Positions 54,562 through 64,000 of a stretch of DNA of 64,000 nt are shown here, piece by piece. Every line of letters begins with the position of its first letter. Position 1 is the first letter of the stretch. Made by a program: the position numbers and the translations under genes. Source of the stretch: Thelonectria olida. Its lineage: Eukaryota > Ascomycota > Sordariomycetes > Hypocreales > Nectriaceae. Location of the stretch: NCBI GenBank assembly GCA_020736575.1, contig JAGPYM010000051.1:62001-126000 (forward strand), read 5' to 3'. Below the pieces are notes generated by a model. The model had not been told where the DNA came from, ran no database searches, and was given only the letters and a program-made list of their open reading frames with translations.

Positions 54562-55985
54562 GAATGAATGAATGAAATTTATTACGCCCGGGAGGACCAA
54601 GCCTCATAGGGCCATGACGCTAAACTATTTTCAGTTCCAACGATTGATCGAGATCACCCAGAAGCCCCACATTCTTCCTCGTCTACTGATTGGTCTCGCC
54701 TCGCTTGACTCTGATGTGACAGGCCTGCTTGAAGGCCAATTTCTCCAAGTGTTCAGCATCCTATCTTCAGCAGCTGAAGCATGGTCTGCCAACTTGAGGC
54801 TGTTTGGTGTTAGTATCGCTAGGTTTGGTCGCTAATTTGATTAGTTAGTATGTTATCCAGTCTGGTTTGCATCAAGTCTCCTCGTGTCCATGGCGAACTT
54901 AATCGCCGCCCGCACTGCCTGTAGGTCTGGTGCCCATTTTGGGCCATCCGATGCCGCCTTTCCTCCCAAAAAGAACGAGAGGTTCCCCATCTTTGCCTGT
55001 CCGACCCTTCGCATGCCTTCCCGCTGTGCATCCCACTTCGTACACCGGAACAGAAAATGTTCCATCGTCTCTGCTGCTCGTCCACAGTTGCACCTGTCCG
55101 ATTCTGCTGCTCCAATCCTGTGCAGGTAGCTGTTGATCCTAGCCATTCCCGTGCGAAGCTGGGAGAGCATGTCTGCTTCGCGCCTCTTCAATCCATCATA
55201 CAGGGCGCGCGTGTGTGTACCTGGTAACGCTCTGTCGATTCGCTTCGCGTACTTCCGACCACATCGGGCAGGATCTTCTGCCGCTGTTGCTGTGCGATCG
55301 CTAGTCTCATCCGTGTGGAACGCGCTTGGTATGTTGGTTTCTCGGGTCTCTGTCTTCCTCGTGCGGCTCTTCGCGCTTCCGTCTTTGCCTCGCTGCCCAT
55401 CGGGAAGTCCTTGTCTCCGGCTGGTACCCACAGCATTTTGACGATGTTGCCACTCTTCTGGAGTCGTTCGGCATGCCTATGGATCTCCTGGACGGTACAT
55501 TGTCCCGATTGCTGTTGCGGCCGCGCGATCACTTGCAGTGCTGATCGGCTGCTCGTCATAACAGTCAACTGTCGATGTTGAAGTCCATCCGGCATGCATC
55601 TCAGCGCCGTCGCTATAGCTTCCAGCTCTGCCGTGTACACGTTCTGGTCGTCTCTGGAACCGATCATAATCGAGTACCTGGCAACCACCTCGCCCGGTCT
55701 GTTGCTCAGAGTATCACGGACGATGCCGCCCATGCCTACCCTTCCTGCCTTCTCAGAGGCACTGGTTGCCACCAGGATGCCCTCCATCCTGTTGGCAGTT
55801 TCTGTCGCCATATCTCGGTCGAGGTCGTACCCGATGGGCAGGCGGCTGTGCCATGGTGTAGTGTATATGCCTGGATTGTTTCCATTCGTTCAGCTGCGTT
55901 CCCTCCTTGTGCCAGCGCGAGTTTCTTCATCGGAGACAGGTATCTCCGGGCGGCAGCAATGCCAACGAATTTGTAAGTGACGGGT
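54562..55985 (-). mobile_element. Tad1-like non-LTR retrotransposon 2, strongly 5'-truncated
   Basis: Minus orientation. 3' end at about 54562-54590: GGGCGTAATAAATT then CATT repeats, the same terminus as LINE 1. What remains of the ORF (frames 55736-55976, 55188-55811 and 54853-55431) covers the end of the RT, an RNase H-like region (IMIGSRDDQNVYTAELEAIA) and the CCHC-like end (CNCGRAAETMEHFLFRC). It parallels LINE 1 domain by domain but with two frameshifts near 55800 and 55260. The 5' end lies next to the Skn7-like gene. Confidence 0.85.
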
Positions 55986-56034
55986 GAATATTCTCTTGAT
56001 TTCTTAGTTGGACATGCCGTTAACACCCCTCTAG

Positions 56035-57512
56035 ATTCGCAAGCTGTATCGGTACGCAAGCTTCAACATCTGCTTAGATGTCCAAATTGACTGTCCCTAG
56101 AATGCTCGAGAACCCGGCACACCAAGATGCCGCCCGATGGGGGAAAGATGGTGCCACATTTGTCGTGGTTGAGGTACGATATTTCCCTTAACCCGCCTAA
56201 TCTCAATCAAGGTCTAATGGAGAATGAAGAACGAGAAGTTCACCCGGTCAATCCTCCCAAGCACTTCGAGCACAACAACATGGCCAGTTTTGTTCGTCAG
56301 CTCAACAAATATGACTTCCATAAAGTGAGGCAGACGAATGACGGCGGTTCATCCTCAAACGGCGCAAACGTGAGTGGCACATCATATCTTGCAACGATAG
56401 GCTTCTAATCCTTGGGAATAGATCCTTGAATTTAAACACCCCAATTTCCGGGTCGGAAGCAAAGATGACCTGGACAACATCCGCCGGAAGGCCCCGCACC
56501 ATGCAGAGCCCAGGCTACCGAGGACTTCACCACTCCGCATCACATCAGCGTCCTGACGGAGCAGCTCACAGCAGCCCAGCAGCAGGTGCAACAACTTCGG
56601 GAGTTGTTCACTGAGATTTCCCAGTCCAACCGGCTGCTCGTCAAAGAGGTCTTTTCGCTTCAGAAGACGTTGAACTCGCAGAAGCAATCCCAACACGAGA
56701 TGCTCAACTTCCTCTCCAGCGACAGGAATCGCCATCAGCAACAGATGCAGCATCTCACTCCAACATCATTAGATGGAGAAGAAATTGCGCCTGAGCTCCG
56801 ACGGGCCCGTGAGCATTTGTCTAATGTGATATTTGACTCGTTGGCGTACAGAGAACTTGAATGCCTCCAAGGCGTCTACGGACCTCCCGCTAACTCTGCC
56901 CTTGTTATGCAGCAGGCCCAGATCCAAATGATACATGATCCGACGACCGATATCAACCGATACCCCGTGTACGCCGTATGCCAGACTGTCGATATCGACC
57001 CCTTCAATTCCGGCCATATTAACAAGATCCCCTATGCCATTCCAAATGATGCGAGTGCTGGCACTAGACAGGAGCCTCCTGCCCCTCAGCCCATCAACCT
57101 CGCGCCTCAACGCCCCAAAACTCCGACCCCAGCAACGCTGCTCTCTTATAGGGAGCCAAAAAGCCAAAAATCTTCCTCCTCGAGGGCGATCCTACAGGCT
57201 CTAAGATGGGTATGAAGTTTCTTAAATCAATGAGATGCGAAGTTGAGCATGCGATAAGTGGCTTCTTATGCCGGTTATTGATTTACCGACGTGGCTGACC
57301 GGCTTGTAGAACAACGGTGCGGAAGCTTACCAAAGAATTACGAATGCCGGGTAAGGCCAATTTGACATGGTCTTCATGGATGTCATCATGACTGAGCTGG
57401 ATGCTGTCTCTACCACCATGTACATTCGACAGGAGTGCCCCTCGATTCCTATTGTTGCCATGACTTTCAACATCCAGTCGGATGAAGTGCACTGCTACTC
57501 TGAGCATGATGA
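56035..57512 (+). pseudogene. skn7: Skn7-like HSF/response-regulator gene, truncated and frameshifted
   Basis: Exons 56035-56051, 56101-56173, 56223-56373 and 56423 onward splice to IRKLYRMLENPAHQDAARWG, FVVVE, KHFEHNNMASFVRQLNKYDF, HKVRQ and EFKHPNFRVGSKDDLDNIRR, the HSF-type DNA-binding domain of Skn7/Prr1. A frameshift near 56500-56515 leads to a coiled coil (LTEQLTAAQQQVQQLRELF, SQSNRLLVKEVFSLQKTL), then a Pro-rich linker. After another shift near 57150 a receiver domain follows: IFLLEGDPTGSKMG, GAEAYQRI, DMVFMDVIMTELD, with the phospho-accepting Asp present; it ends before the conserved Lys. Skn7 governs oxidative and osmotic stress. The start codon and first residues are absent, next to the LINE end, so it is a decayed paralogue or fragment. 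Confidence 0.75.
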
Positions 57513-57872
57513 GTGAGTGATGTCTAAATTCAGGGTTGCAAATTAGTTATTAGTAGTTTAGTTAAGGGGCTAACTACTAACTAGGCTAGTTAGTAAAGCC
57601 TAGTGTCGGATCCAGAAGATTAGAAGGGCCGGACCGAAAGGTTGGTTCAAAAGTGATAGAATTCACACGTCAAATATGATGACAAGGGCCTCAAAGTGAG
57701 GCTATTCAATTGATCAATTGTGATGTGTTCCCTCTGTTGTCTTCATGTCTGTGTTGAGGCTGTAGATGCGGGGTAATTGTCTCCCTTCCCATCTAAAGTT
57801 CCTTAGTCATCTCGGCTGTACCTGCCTCCTTCATCTGACACCTAGTAACTACTAACAAGACTTAATTAACTA
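57513..57872. other. no gene recognised; flank of the transposon nest
   Basis: AT-rich, with repeated CTAGTTAG/TTAGTTA motifs at 57550-57600 similar to the flank right of the nest (62456-62505). Nothing else seen. Confidence 0.35.
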
Positions 57873-57978
57873 ACGTGCATAATAAGCATGCGCCGCATCC
57901 AAGTATGCGCCGCACTCTTTTCCAACCTTTAATATAAAAACTTCAACAAAACTTAGCACAGCATTTAGTCAATTAAAA

Positions 57979-59183
57979 CTAATCGCTATGCTCTTCTCTA
58001 GACATTGAAACGACTATTTGACATGTTCTTACATTATGACCCGTCTTGCCGCATGTTCCACAACACCTTTCCTTCGGTCGCGCCGATCCTCCTTGACCAC
58101 GATATCTCGACGATTCGGCCACTACCTGCGCATCAACATCCTTCTGATCGATTGCATCCCTCCCTTCATCTAAAGTCATCTTTCTCCCATTACGCAGGCG
58201 TGTCTTTTTTGCTCTGCGCCGCTTACTAAGGGTCTCATTCGCCTGTCGAAGGATCTGGTTCTCAGACTTTAATAATGCTATCTGATGCATTATTGCCTTT
58301 GTTCCCTTGGAAAATGACTCGAGCGCCTCGAGAATAGATGCCGGAGAGCTGCTTTGATGTCTTCTAACTCGTCTTTTGAGGTATTCGGACTGCGAGCTGG
58401 CCTCGAGCACGGTCTTTGGGGTCTTTGAGACCCAAGGGTCAGGGACGCTGGCCTCCTCCTCAACCGGTGTTGGAGTCCGTAGCTGCACATCAAGCTTTGA
58501 TATGACACTTTCTGCATCCAATGGAATAAGTCCAGCCCCTCGAAAACCCCCCTTGATGTTGCTTTCTGTTATAGCGGCTTGGTGGGCGGCATAAAAGGCC
58601 GGAAAGAACTCAGTCTTTGAAACATGGGTTATAGAGCATGTGATCAACTGCTCAATTTCTCGATCGTAGGCCTTTTTGAGCGGCCCAAAGCACTCGACAT
58701 CAGGAGGCTGAAGTAGGTGAGACGAATGAGGTGGCATACAAAGAGTAATGATGTTGTTCTCTTCGCAATATTTCTCAAAGTCGGTCGAGTGTTGGCTTTC
58801 ATGCCCATCGAGGATCAGAAGACGATAGCGACCGGTTGATCGGGCCTTTGTGTGTCGATCAAAGTGTTTTAGCCATTCGAGACCTGTATTGTTATCGGTC
58901 CAACCATTTTGGATCGTCACAACAGCCCAATCGCACGGGAGGCTGCTTTCTTTGTACCAGCTGACGAGGTGATATTGGCCCGCAACCACGATGAACGGCT
59001 GGATCGCCCAGCCTTCCGCATTGATCGCCTGGATGACTGTAACCCATTCCCGGTTTCCAGGCTGGACTGATTTTGGGTTTCCACGCCTTTCTGCACCTGT
59101 GACAACCATTCTGCACCTGTGATAACCATTCTGCTTCCAATAAGGCGCATTAAAAGCCAGTTTCATCAAAGTTATAGATATCA
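57979..59183 (-). pseudogene. Fot1/pogo transposase B, catalytic part
   Basis: Continues from 62358-61896 across the nested hAT: the hAT target duplication falls in the codons for N-L-A before D-I-Y-N-F-D-E-T-G. The DDE_1 core (LLILDGHESQHS, CMPPHSSHLLQPPDVECFGPL), coiled region and C-terminal CCHC (CGTCGKTGHNVRTC) match element A at roughly 85 percent by eye. A 20-bp tandem duplication at about 59094-59133 (CAGAATGGTT...CACAGGTG twice) and a nearby deletion after GGCTTTT shift the frame, so the transposase was damaged independently of the hAT insertion. Confidence 0.85.
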
Positions 59184-59191
59184 GCTAGATT

Positions 59192-61887
59192 CAGTGTTGC
59201 TAATAATATAAACAATACGATATTGGCAATATGGACCCCCTCGCAATATTATTGTATTGTCAAGAGGTGCGTATTGTATTACGCAATATGGGAATGATCG
59301 ATATTGTATTGTATTGCCAAGCACCCAATATATTGGCAGTGTGACAATATATCCCATATATTACACGTGACCTTCATCATTCAACTGCCGCATCTAAAAT
59401 ATCGCCATCTTGCAAATCTCGTATCCCAAACCATGACTTCAAGCACTCCAATGCTTCAATTATATCACTCCGAAGTCGATTTCGACGGTCCGTAATCGTT
59501 ATCTTTGCCCCAGAGAAGAGTCGTTCGGGCTCTGCAGACATTGCAGGGATTGACAGTATATCCACAGCCATCTTGCTCAGGCTGGGGTAGTTTTTCTGCT
59601 GCGTCTCCTCTAGCCACCATGCAAGGGCGCTTGTAAACCCATAAACTCGTTCAGACTTACAATAACGCTCGTACTCGTCCGTGATGAGCGATGGCTGCAG
59701 GTGCTTGTTCCTCCAATTCAAGAACTCGTTCGTAGTCGTCGACGGGACCTCGCAGAGAGGAAGAGGTGATTCCACGGGTTTATATTCGTCCCACAGCGTC
59801 TCAATCAGCTTCTTTGATGACTCAACCCACTCTTTTTTCCAGTTCTCCTGTTTGTAGTGCCATTTATGCGAAGGGTGGAGCACGATAGCCGCAACGTAGG
59901 CAGGCGATTCATCAGTAAGACGGTAGTATTTGTCCAACTTCGCCCAGCCCGAGTTGTACATTGGTGCCATCATCGGATCGTCGATATGTGCCTCCTTCCC
60001 TGCTTCAAATTGTGCCAAGACGAAGTCCATAGCCAAGAGGACATTGTCGAGAGTTGCAAACGATGACTCGAGAGCCTTGGTTGTCATTTTCAGCTTCTCT
60101 AAAAAGGACTTGATCTTCTCGAGGGTGATCCAGTCCTCTGAAGAGAGCTCGTCTCCAGCGCAATCTGCTTCCATCCATTTGTTGAAGTAGCCGTCAATTG
60201 CGTCTCTGAGATTCAAGGCTGCTCGCAGCATATTATACCACGAACTCCATCGTGTGTCGTTGTCCCGCGCAAGCTTACGGTTGTGGCTAATAGCAAGAAA
60301 CTTTTGGCTGCGCTGAACACTTCGTTGGATGAAGACGACGAAGTTGTGAAGCTTGCCAAGAGGACCCTTTTGCCGCCACGCTTCAATATGTTTTAGGGTC
60401 ACACTATGCAGACCAGTATCGTCGTGTTCGAGTTTCTCATTGTCGGTAACGAAGAGGAAGGCTTTGGCGGCGAGGTTGATAATATGGCCTTGACAGCGGA
60501 GTCGGTGAGCTTTGGGATCGTATTGGATGTCATATCGGCGTAGGAGGCCTGTGAATGTTATTAGGGCCAATCAGGAGAAACAGTGAGTTGTACTGACCAA
60601 GAGAAAGGGATCTCATCATGGTGTCGTTATTGCCTGCATTGTCCATCACGAAATATCCAAGCTTTGAAGCAAAACCCCATTCGTCAACCACTTCCAAAAT
60701 TGCCGCAGCGAGGTGAGAACCGTCGTGGTCACTGTCGATGTCTTTCAACGCCAAAATATGGTGTTCCAGCTGACCGTCTTCCGTAACGTAGTGAGCGACT
60801 ATGCCTAGTATGGCCAAAGAGTTGGAAGAAGTCCAAAGATCGCAGCTGATATGGATCCTTGACTTTGCCGATTGTATGCGCTGCTTGACCTTCTCCTTCT
60901 GAGCTTCATACTGCCGCATAATCCATTTCTTGATGGTCTCATGTGTGTCTGGAAGCCAAGTATCGATATCGGTATTGAGATAGGCCAGGAGTGCCCGAAA
61001 TTCGGGGCACTCTATAAGCCGAAATGGGAGAGAACACGCAGTAATGAATCGTACATATAACGCTTCGAGCTGGTCTGGGTCGATCGAGCCTCCACATTGA
61101 TCATTGAGTCTGCGGCGTTTACGGGGATTCTCTTCGGCCGTAACACGAGCTTGTTCGAGAATAGTCCGTATGTTTGTCACCTTTGCTGTTCGGGGCGCGC
61201 CTTTGGGGAGACCGTGACCGTCGGGAGGCGGGTCCGTTAGGTGCTTAGCCGGAGCCGCGGTTCCACCGGAACAGGAATACGTTTTGTCGCAATGCTTGCA
61301 ACGCCATTCCTCTTTTCCGGTACGTTGGTTGTAGTATCTCGTCTCGATCTCCTCGTCTGGCATATGAGAGAAGACCCATGATGTTCTTGGCTTAGCACAC
61401 GAAGCTGTGGAAGCCGTGCGAGGTCGCGATGATTGGCATTGAGAGGTTTGGCTCTCACACAATTGCTGGCTGGAGAGTTCCGAAATGTCGTCTGATACTG
61501 ACGAAACTTTTCGTCGCGACGTTTGAACAAACAGAAGGCGTTGTTGAGGCATCGAGGTTTCTCTACTCCTTTGTGCACTGACAACAGCGGGGTTGCGGGG
61601 GGGTTGGTGTTGGGCGACTGCTACCCTATAATACTCAGTTGACACCTCCATTACGCTTTTTTTCGCGCGTCATCGCGTGTCAGTCGGTCAATTTGTCAAC
61701 AAACAAATGAACTTTTCCTCTAAAGAGACAAGCCAATACAAACAATATATTGCCAATATGGATATCCCGATATTGTATTGTGACAATATGGCAAGCTGCA
61801 TATTGTATTGGCACAATATCGGATAGGGCATATCATATCGTATGTATTGCAATATATTGTTTTATTGCCATATTATTAGCAACACTG
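59192..61887 (-). mobile_element. hAT element 4, complete (2696 bp) with 8-bp target duplication
   Basis: Terminal inverted repeats begin CAGTGTTGCTAATAATAT on both ends. Flanking target duplications GCTAGATT at 59184-59191 and 61888-61895 are identical, exactly as for hAT insertions. Subterminal regions are full of AATATTG/CAATAT motifs in both orientations. One two-exon transposase gene without stops. Inserted into Fot1/pogo element B. Confidence 0.95.
59377..61651 (-). CDS. hAT transposase of element 4 (741 aa, apparently intact)
   Basis: Complement of exons 60598-61651 and 59377-60548 with a 49-bp intron. ATG at 61651. Gln/Ser-rich start; BED-type zinc finger around WRCKHCDKTYSCSG...AKHL; helical region; catalytic core with ISCDLWTSSNSLAILGIVAH and FVMDNAGNNDTMM; RDNDTRWSSWYNML; C-terminal hAT dimerisation block (ALAWWLEETQQKNYPSLSKM, SIPAMSAEPERLFSGAKITI, LRSDIIEALECLKSW). 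Domain order equals that of hAT transposase 1, but the two are distinct families (different termini, low identity). No frameshift or stop; together with identical target duplications this makes it a candidate active element. Confidence 0.9.
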
Positions 61888-61895
61888 GCTAGATT

Positions 61896-62358
61896 GATAG
61901 CATATTTCGCGATTGTGTTCTCCACTAGCCGGGACCAATCGCGAATAATAGTTGGATCTTCGTATTTGGCCCTCTGATAGTCGTATTTACGAAAAAAACC
62001 GCGTCTTGAGCTCTTGGTGTCGCCTGACGAAGTTAGAAGCCCAGCGCTTGCCGACGGGTGACGTGTCGCGGTCAGCGAGCAGTCGGTTGGCCATTTCTTC
62101 AACACCACGCAGTCGCGGGGAAAATCCTCGCGAATCTAGGTCGAGAATGAACTGAACAATGATGTGTTCCTCTAGATCAGATAAGCGACGCGATTTCGGG
62201 ATCCAATCGCGTCGAGATTGAATGCCATTCTGCCGGCGACGAAGCCTTTGCTCCTTGACCTCATAGATGCTAGCAGCGCGTCGGACACTTAATTTTGGGT
62301 CATTTTGAACGGCTTGGAGGGCAAGAATGGTCTTTGCCTCGGTATTTGACTGTGACAT
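61896..62358 (-). pseudogene. Fot1/pogo transposase B, N-terminal DNA-binding part
   Basis: ATG at 62358. Psq-type helix-turn-helix (ILALQAVQNDPKLSVRRAAS, then IYEVKEQRLRRRQNGIQSRR), CENPB-type second part (GKRWASNFVRRHQELKTRFF), then KYDYQRAKYEDPTIIRDWSR, cut by the hAT in the codons for INLA. The segment from IYEV to QNGI differs strongly from element A, whereas sequences before and after it are nearly the same. Confidence 0.85.
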
Positions 62359-62511
62359 GTTGGGTGGTTGAGAAATGTGTGTTTGAATGAAAAGATGAGA
62401 GTTTCTGGGAAAAATGCGCCGCATACTTGGTGCGCCGCATGCTTATCATGTACGTTAGTTATTTATAGAAATATAGTTAGTATTAGTATTAGTTAGTATA
62501 AATACTGGAAC

Positions 62512-63692
62512 CAGACTGCGCTGGAGACGAGCTCTCTTCAGGGGACTGGACCATCTTGGAGAAGATCAAGTCCTTCTCAGAGAAGCTGAAGATGACGACC
62601 AAGGCTCTCGAGTCATCGTTTGCAACACTCGACAACGTCCTCTTGCTATAGACTTCGTTTTGGCACAATTAGAAGCAGGCAAGGAGAGTTAGGAGACACA
62701 TATTGACTATCCGATGATGGCGCTAATGTATAACTCGGGCTGGGCAAAATTGGACAAGTACTACCGGCTCACTGACGAATCGCCTGCCTACGTTGCAGCT
62801 ATCGTGCTTCAACCTTTGCATAAATGGCACTACTTACAGGATAACTGGAAAAAGGTGTGGATTGAGTCGTCAAAAATTGACTTGAGGCGCTGTGGAACGA
62901 GTATTGTCACAGGTGTCATCATAAGACCGACTAGCCAGAGGTCCGAACTACGGTCAGAAAGCCGTCTTAGTAGTGCAACACCCCTCAGACAACCCTTTGG
63001 CTAAGCACCACTGAACGGATGGAAATAGGGCTCTAAGCAACGCGTTAGATTGAAGAAATCAAGAGCTTTCCTATGGCTTTCAATCCAACCTGCTACTGAA
63101 TGTGACAAATATAAACCTCGGGAATCACCCCTTCCTCCCTGCGGGGTCCCATCGACGACCACGAACGAGTTCTTGAACTGGCGGAACAAGCATCTGCAGC
63201 CGTCACTCATCACGAATACGAGCGTTATTGCAAGTCTGAACGGGTTTATGGTTTTACAAGCGCCCTTGCATGGTGGCTAGAGGAGACGCAGCAGAAATCT
63301 ACCCGAGCATAAGCAAGATGGCCGTGGATATACTGTTAATTCCTGCAATGTCTGCGGAGCCCGAACGACTCTTCTCTGGGGCAAAGATAACGATTACGGA
63401 CCGTCGAAATCGACTTCGGAGTGATGTAATTGAAGCATTGGAGTGCCTGAAGTCATGGTTCGGGATACGAGACTTTCAAGTAGACGATGCTTTAGCCGCC
63501 GTAGTTGAATGACGAAGATCACATGCAATGGATGCAATGCCATATTGCCAATATATTGAGTTCTTGGCAATACAATACAACATGGGTGATGTTCACGTTG
63601 GGTAACACAATATGCAACTCTGACAATATAATAATATTGCGAGGGAGTCTATATTGCTAATATACGTATTGTTTATATTATTTGCAACGCTA
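62512..63692 (+). mobile_element. hAT element 5, 3' half, with a nested MITE
   Basis: Starts abruptly in exon 2 of the hAT transposase (the part encoding CAGDELSSEDW) and runs, plus orientation, through the dimerisation block (ending at the TGA at 63510-63512) to a degenerate terminus GCAACGCTA at 63684-63692. Stops and frameshifts (e.g. TAG at 62649, TAG at 62690) show it is inactive. Interrupted at 62904-63108 by a 205-bp insertion. Same family as element 4. Confidence 0.85.
62904..63108. mobile_element. 205-bp MITE with TTGTCACA termini and TA duplication
   Basis: The intact hAT copy reads GACGAATATAAACC at the matching place (reverse complement of 59777-59790); here GAGTA is followed by TTGTCACAGG..., and the insert ends ...TGTGACAAA before TATAAACC. 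So the target TA is duplicated (62902-62903 and 63109-63110) and the insert has TTGTCACA inverted termini. No coding capacity. The TA site points to Tc1/mariner machinery; the termini do not resemble the two Fot1/pogo elements here. Confidence 0.8.
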
Positions 63693-63701
63693 TAATATAG
63701 T

Positions 63702-63834
63702 GAGGATGCGGTTGCAAAGGCCAGAGAGCCCAAGGAGTTGGTTGTGTTGGAAGGGTTGGCGCATGCAGATTTGTATGACAGTAGATGAGGCGGGTAAGAA
63801 GTTGATTGAGTTCTTTGGAAACAGTCTTGCTTAG
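63702..63834 (+). pseudogene. C-terminal fragment of an alpha/beta hydrolase
   Basis: Right after the hAT terminus a frame reads EDAVAKAREPKELVVLEGLA, then HADLYD, and after a one-base shift VDEAGKKLIEFFGNSLA, stop at 63832. This is the end of an esterase/YcjY-like alpha/beta hydrolase: the catalytic His of G-x-x-H-x-D-L-Y is present. The rest of the gene is absent, cut off by the transposon. Confidence 0.65.
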
Positions 63835-64000
63835 GATCGTGGAGGGAGGCACAGGTTAGGGTAGGCGTTGGGAACTGGCTAACAATACTCGGAGTTGAAA
63901 TACCAAAGAATGAGAATGAATAGTTGGAGATATTATCAATGTTTCAACCAAGATTCAAGCAATTGATCACGAAGGGAACAATGGCGTACGAGAGTTAATC
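63835..64000. other. no feature seen
   Basis: Right edge of the window; no coding or repeat signal. Confidence 0.3.

Larger units (their letters stand above)
57873..62455 (-). mobile_element. Fot1/pogo-type transposon B, split by a hAT element
   Basis: Termini ACGTGCATAATAAGCATG (left) and the inverted ACGTACATGATAAGCATG (right), flanked by TA at 57871-57872 and 62456-62457. Inside each terminus lie two direct copies of ATGCGCCGCA or ATGCGGCGCA spaced 16-17 bp. Without the nested hAT and its duplication (2704 bp) the element is about 1879 bp, like element A. Confidence 0.9.

Noticed and set aside
54572..54835. Plus-strand ORF of 87 codons
   Set aside because: Lies in the 3' untranslated end of LINE 2 in antisense.
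1..64000. Bacterial-type features (operons, ribosome binding sites, CRISPR)
   Set aside because: Short GT-AG introns and eukaryotic families throughout; no direct-repeat/spacer array apart from the minisatellite, whose units are contiguous without spacers.
1..64000. tRNA or rRNA genes
   Set aside because: No cloverleaf with a matching TTCGA-type arm or rRNA-like block was recognised by eye; a tRNAscan run would be decisive.

Overview
This window looks like the nuclear genome of a filamentous ascomycete (Pezizomycotina; Hypocreales or a close relative is my guess from protein families, not a demonstrated placement). Genes carry short GT-AG introns of about 40-110 bp. The recognisable families are typical of this group: an NsdD-type GATA factor, an Skn7-type HSF/response regulator, a fungal ferric reductase, an MHYT-domain protein, FunK1 kinase and STAND/WD40 remnants, plus hAT, Fot1/pogo and Tad1-like transposons. 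I see no tRNA, rRNA, CRISPR or operon structure.

Layout. 1-16 kb is gene-poor accessory sequence. It holds a decayed kinase-like locus, a clean four-exon hypothetical gene, a 1-kb minisatellite, a small MADS-like gene, a RING-like/patatin-like remnant whose catalytic motifs are replaced, a small beta-sandwich protein of the aegerolysin/ET79 type, a MARVEL-type membrane protein and several small hypotheticals. 16-25.6 kb is a MADS-like gene divergent from an apparently complete ferric reductase. The last codons of the reductase run into the end of an intact hAT element, which is followed directly by a 5'-truncated non-LTR retrotransposon with a 1.1-kb-codon open frame.

26-38.7 kb holds a minimal Cdc25-like phosphatase, a phosphosulfolactate-synthase-like gene with three one-base indels, a Fot1/pogo element, an MFS transporter cut off by a hAT terminus, and an NsdD-like GATA gene whose 5' end is missing on the other side of the same hAT scar. 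Two tiny cysteine proteins with identical cysteine register (32.3 and 38.6 kb) sit here too. 39-46 kb has a tyrosine recombinase, a DUF3669-like gene, a double-chromodomain gene and a graveyard of WD40/ankyrin/FunK1 fragments.

47.8-53.6 kb is the best conserved part: a five-exon MHYT membrane protein and a bZIP factor. 54.5-64 kb is a transposon nest. A 5'-truncated LINE abuts an Skn7-like gene that has lost its start. Then comes a Fot1/pogo element that was itself split by a complete hAT element (8-bp target duplication, intact two-exon transposase), next to a second hAT fragment carrying a 205-bp MITE, and finally the tail of an alpha/beta hydrolase.

The main theme is genes trimmed at their ends by transposons. 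The most unusual observation is that the two Fot1/pogo elements share their outermost 16 bp and most of their transposase, but differ together in the inner TIR repeats and in the presumed DNA-recognition helix. Splice models were built by hand from reading frame continuity; all family calls are from recognition without database searches.
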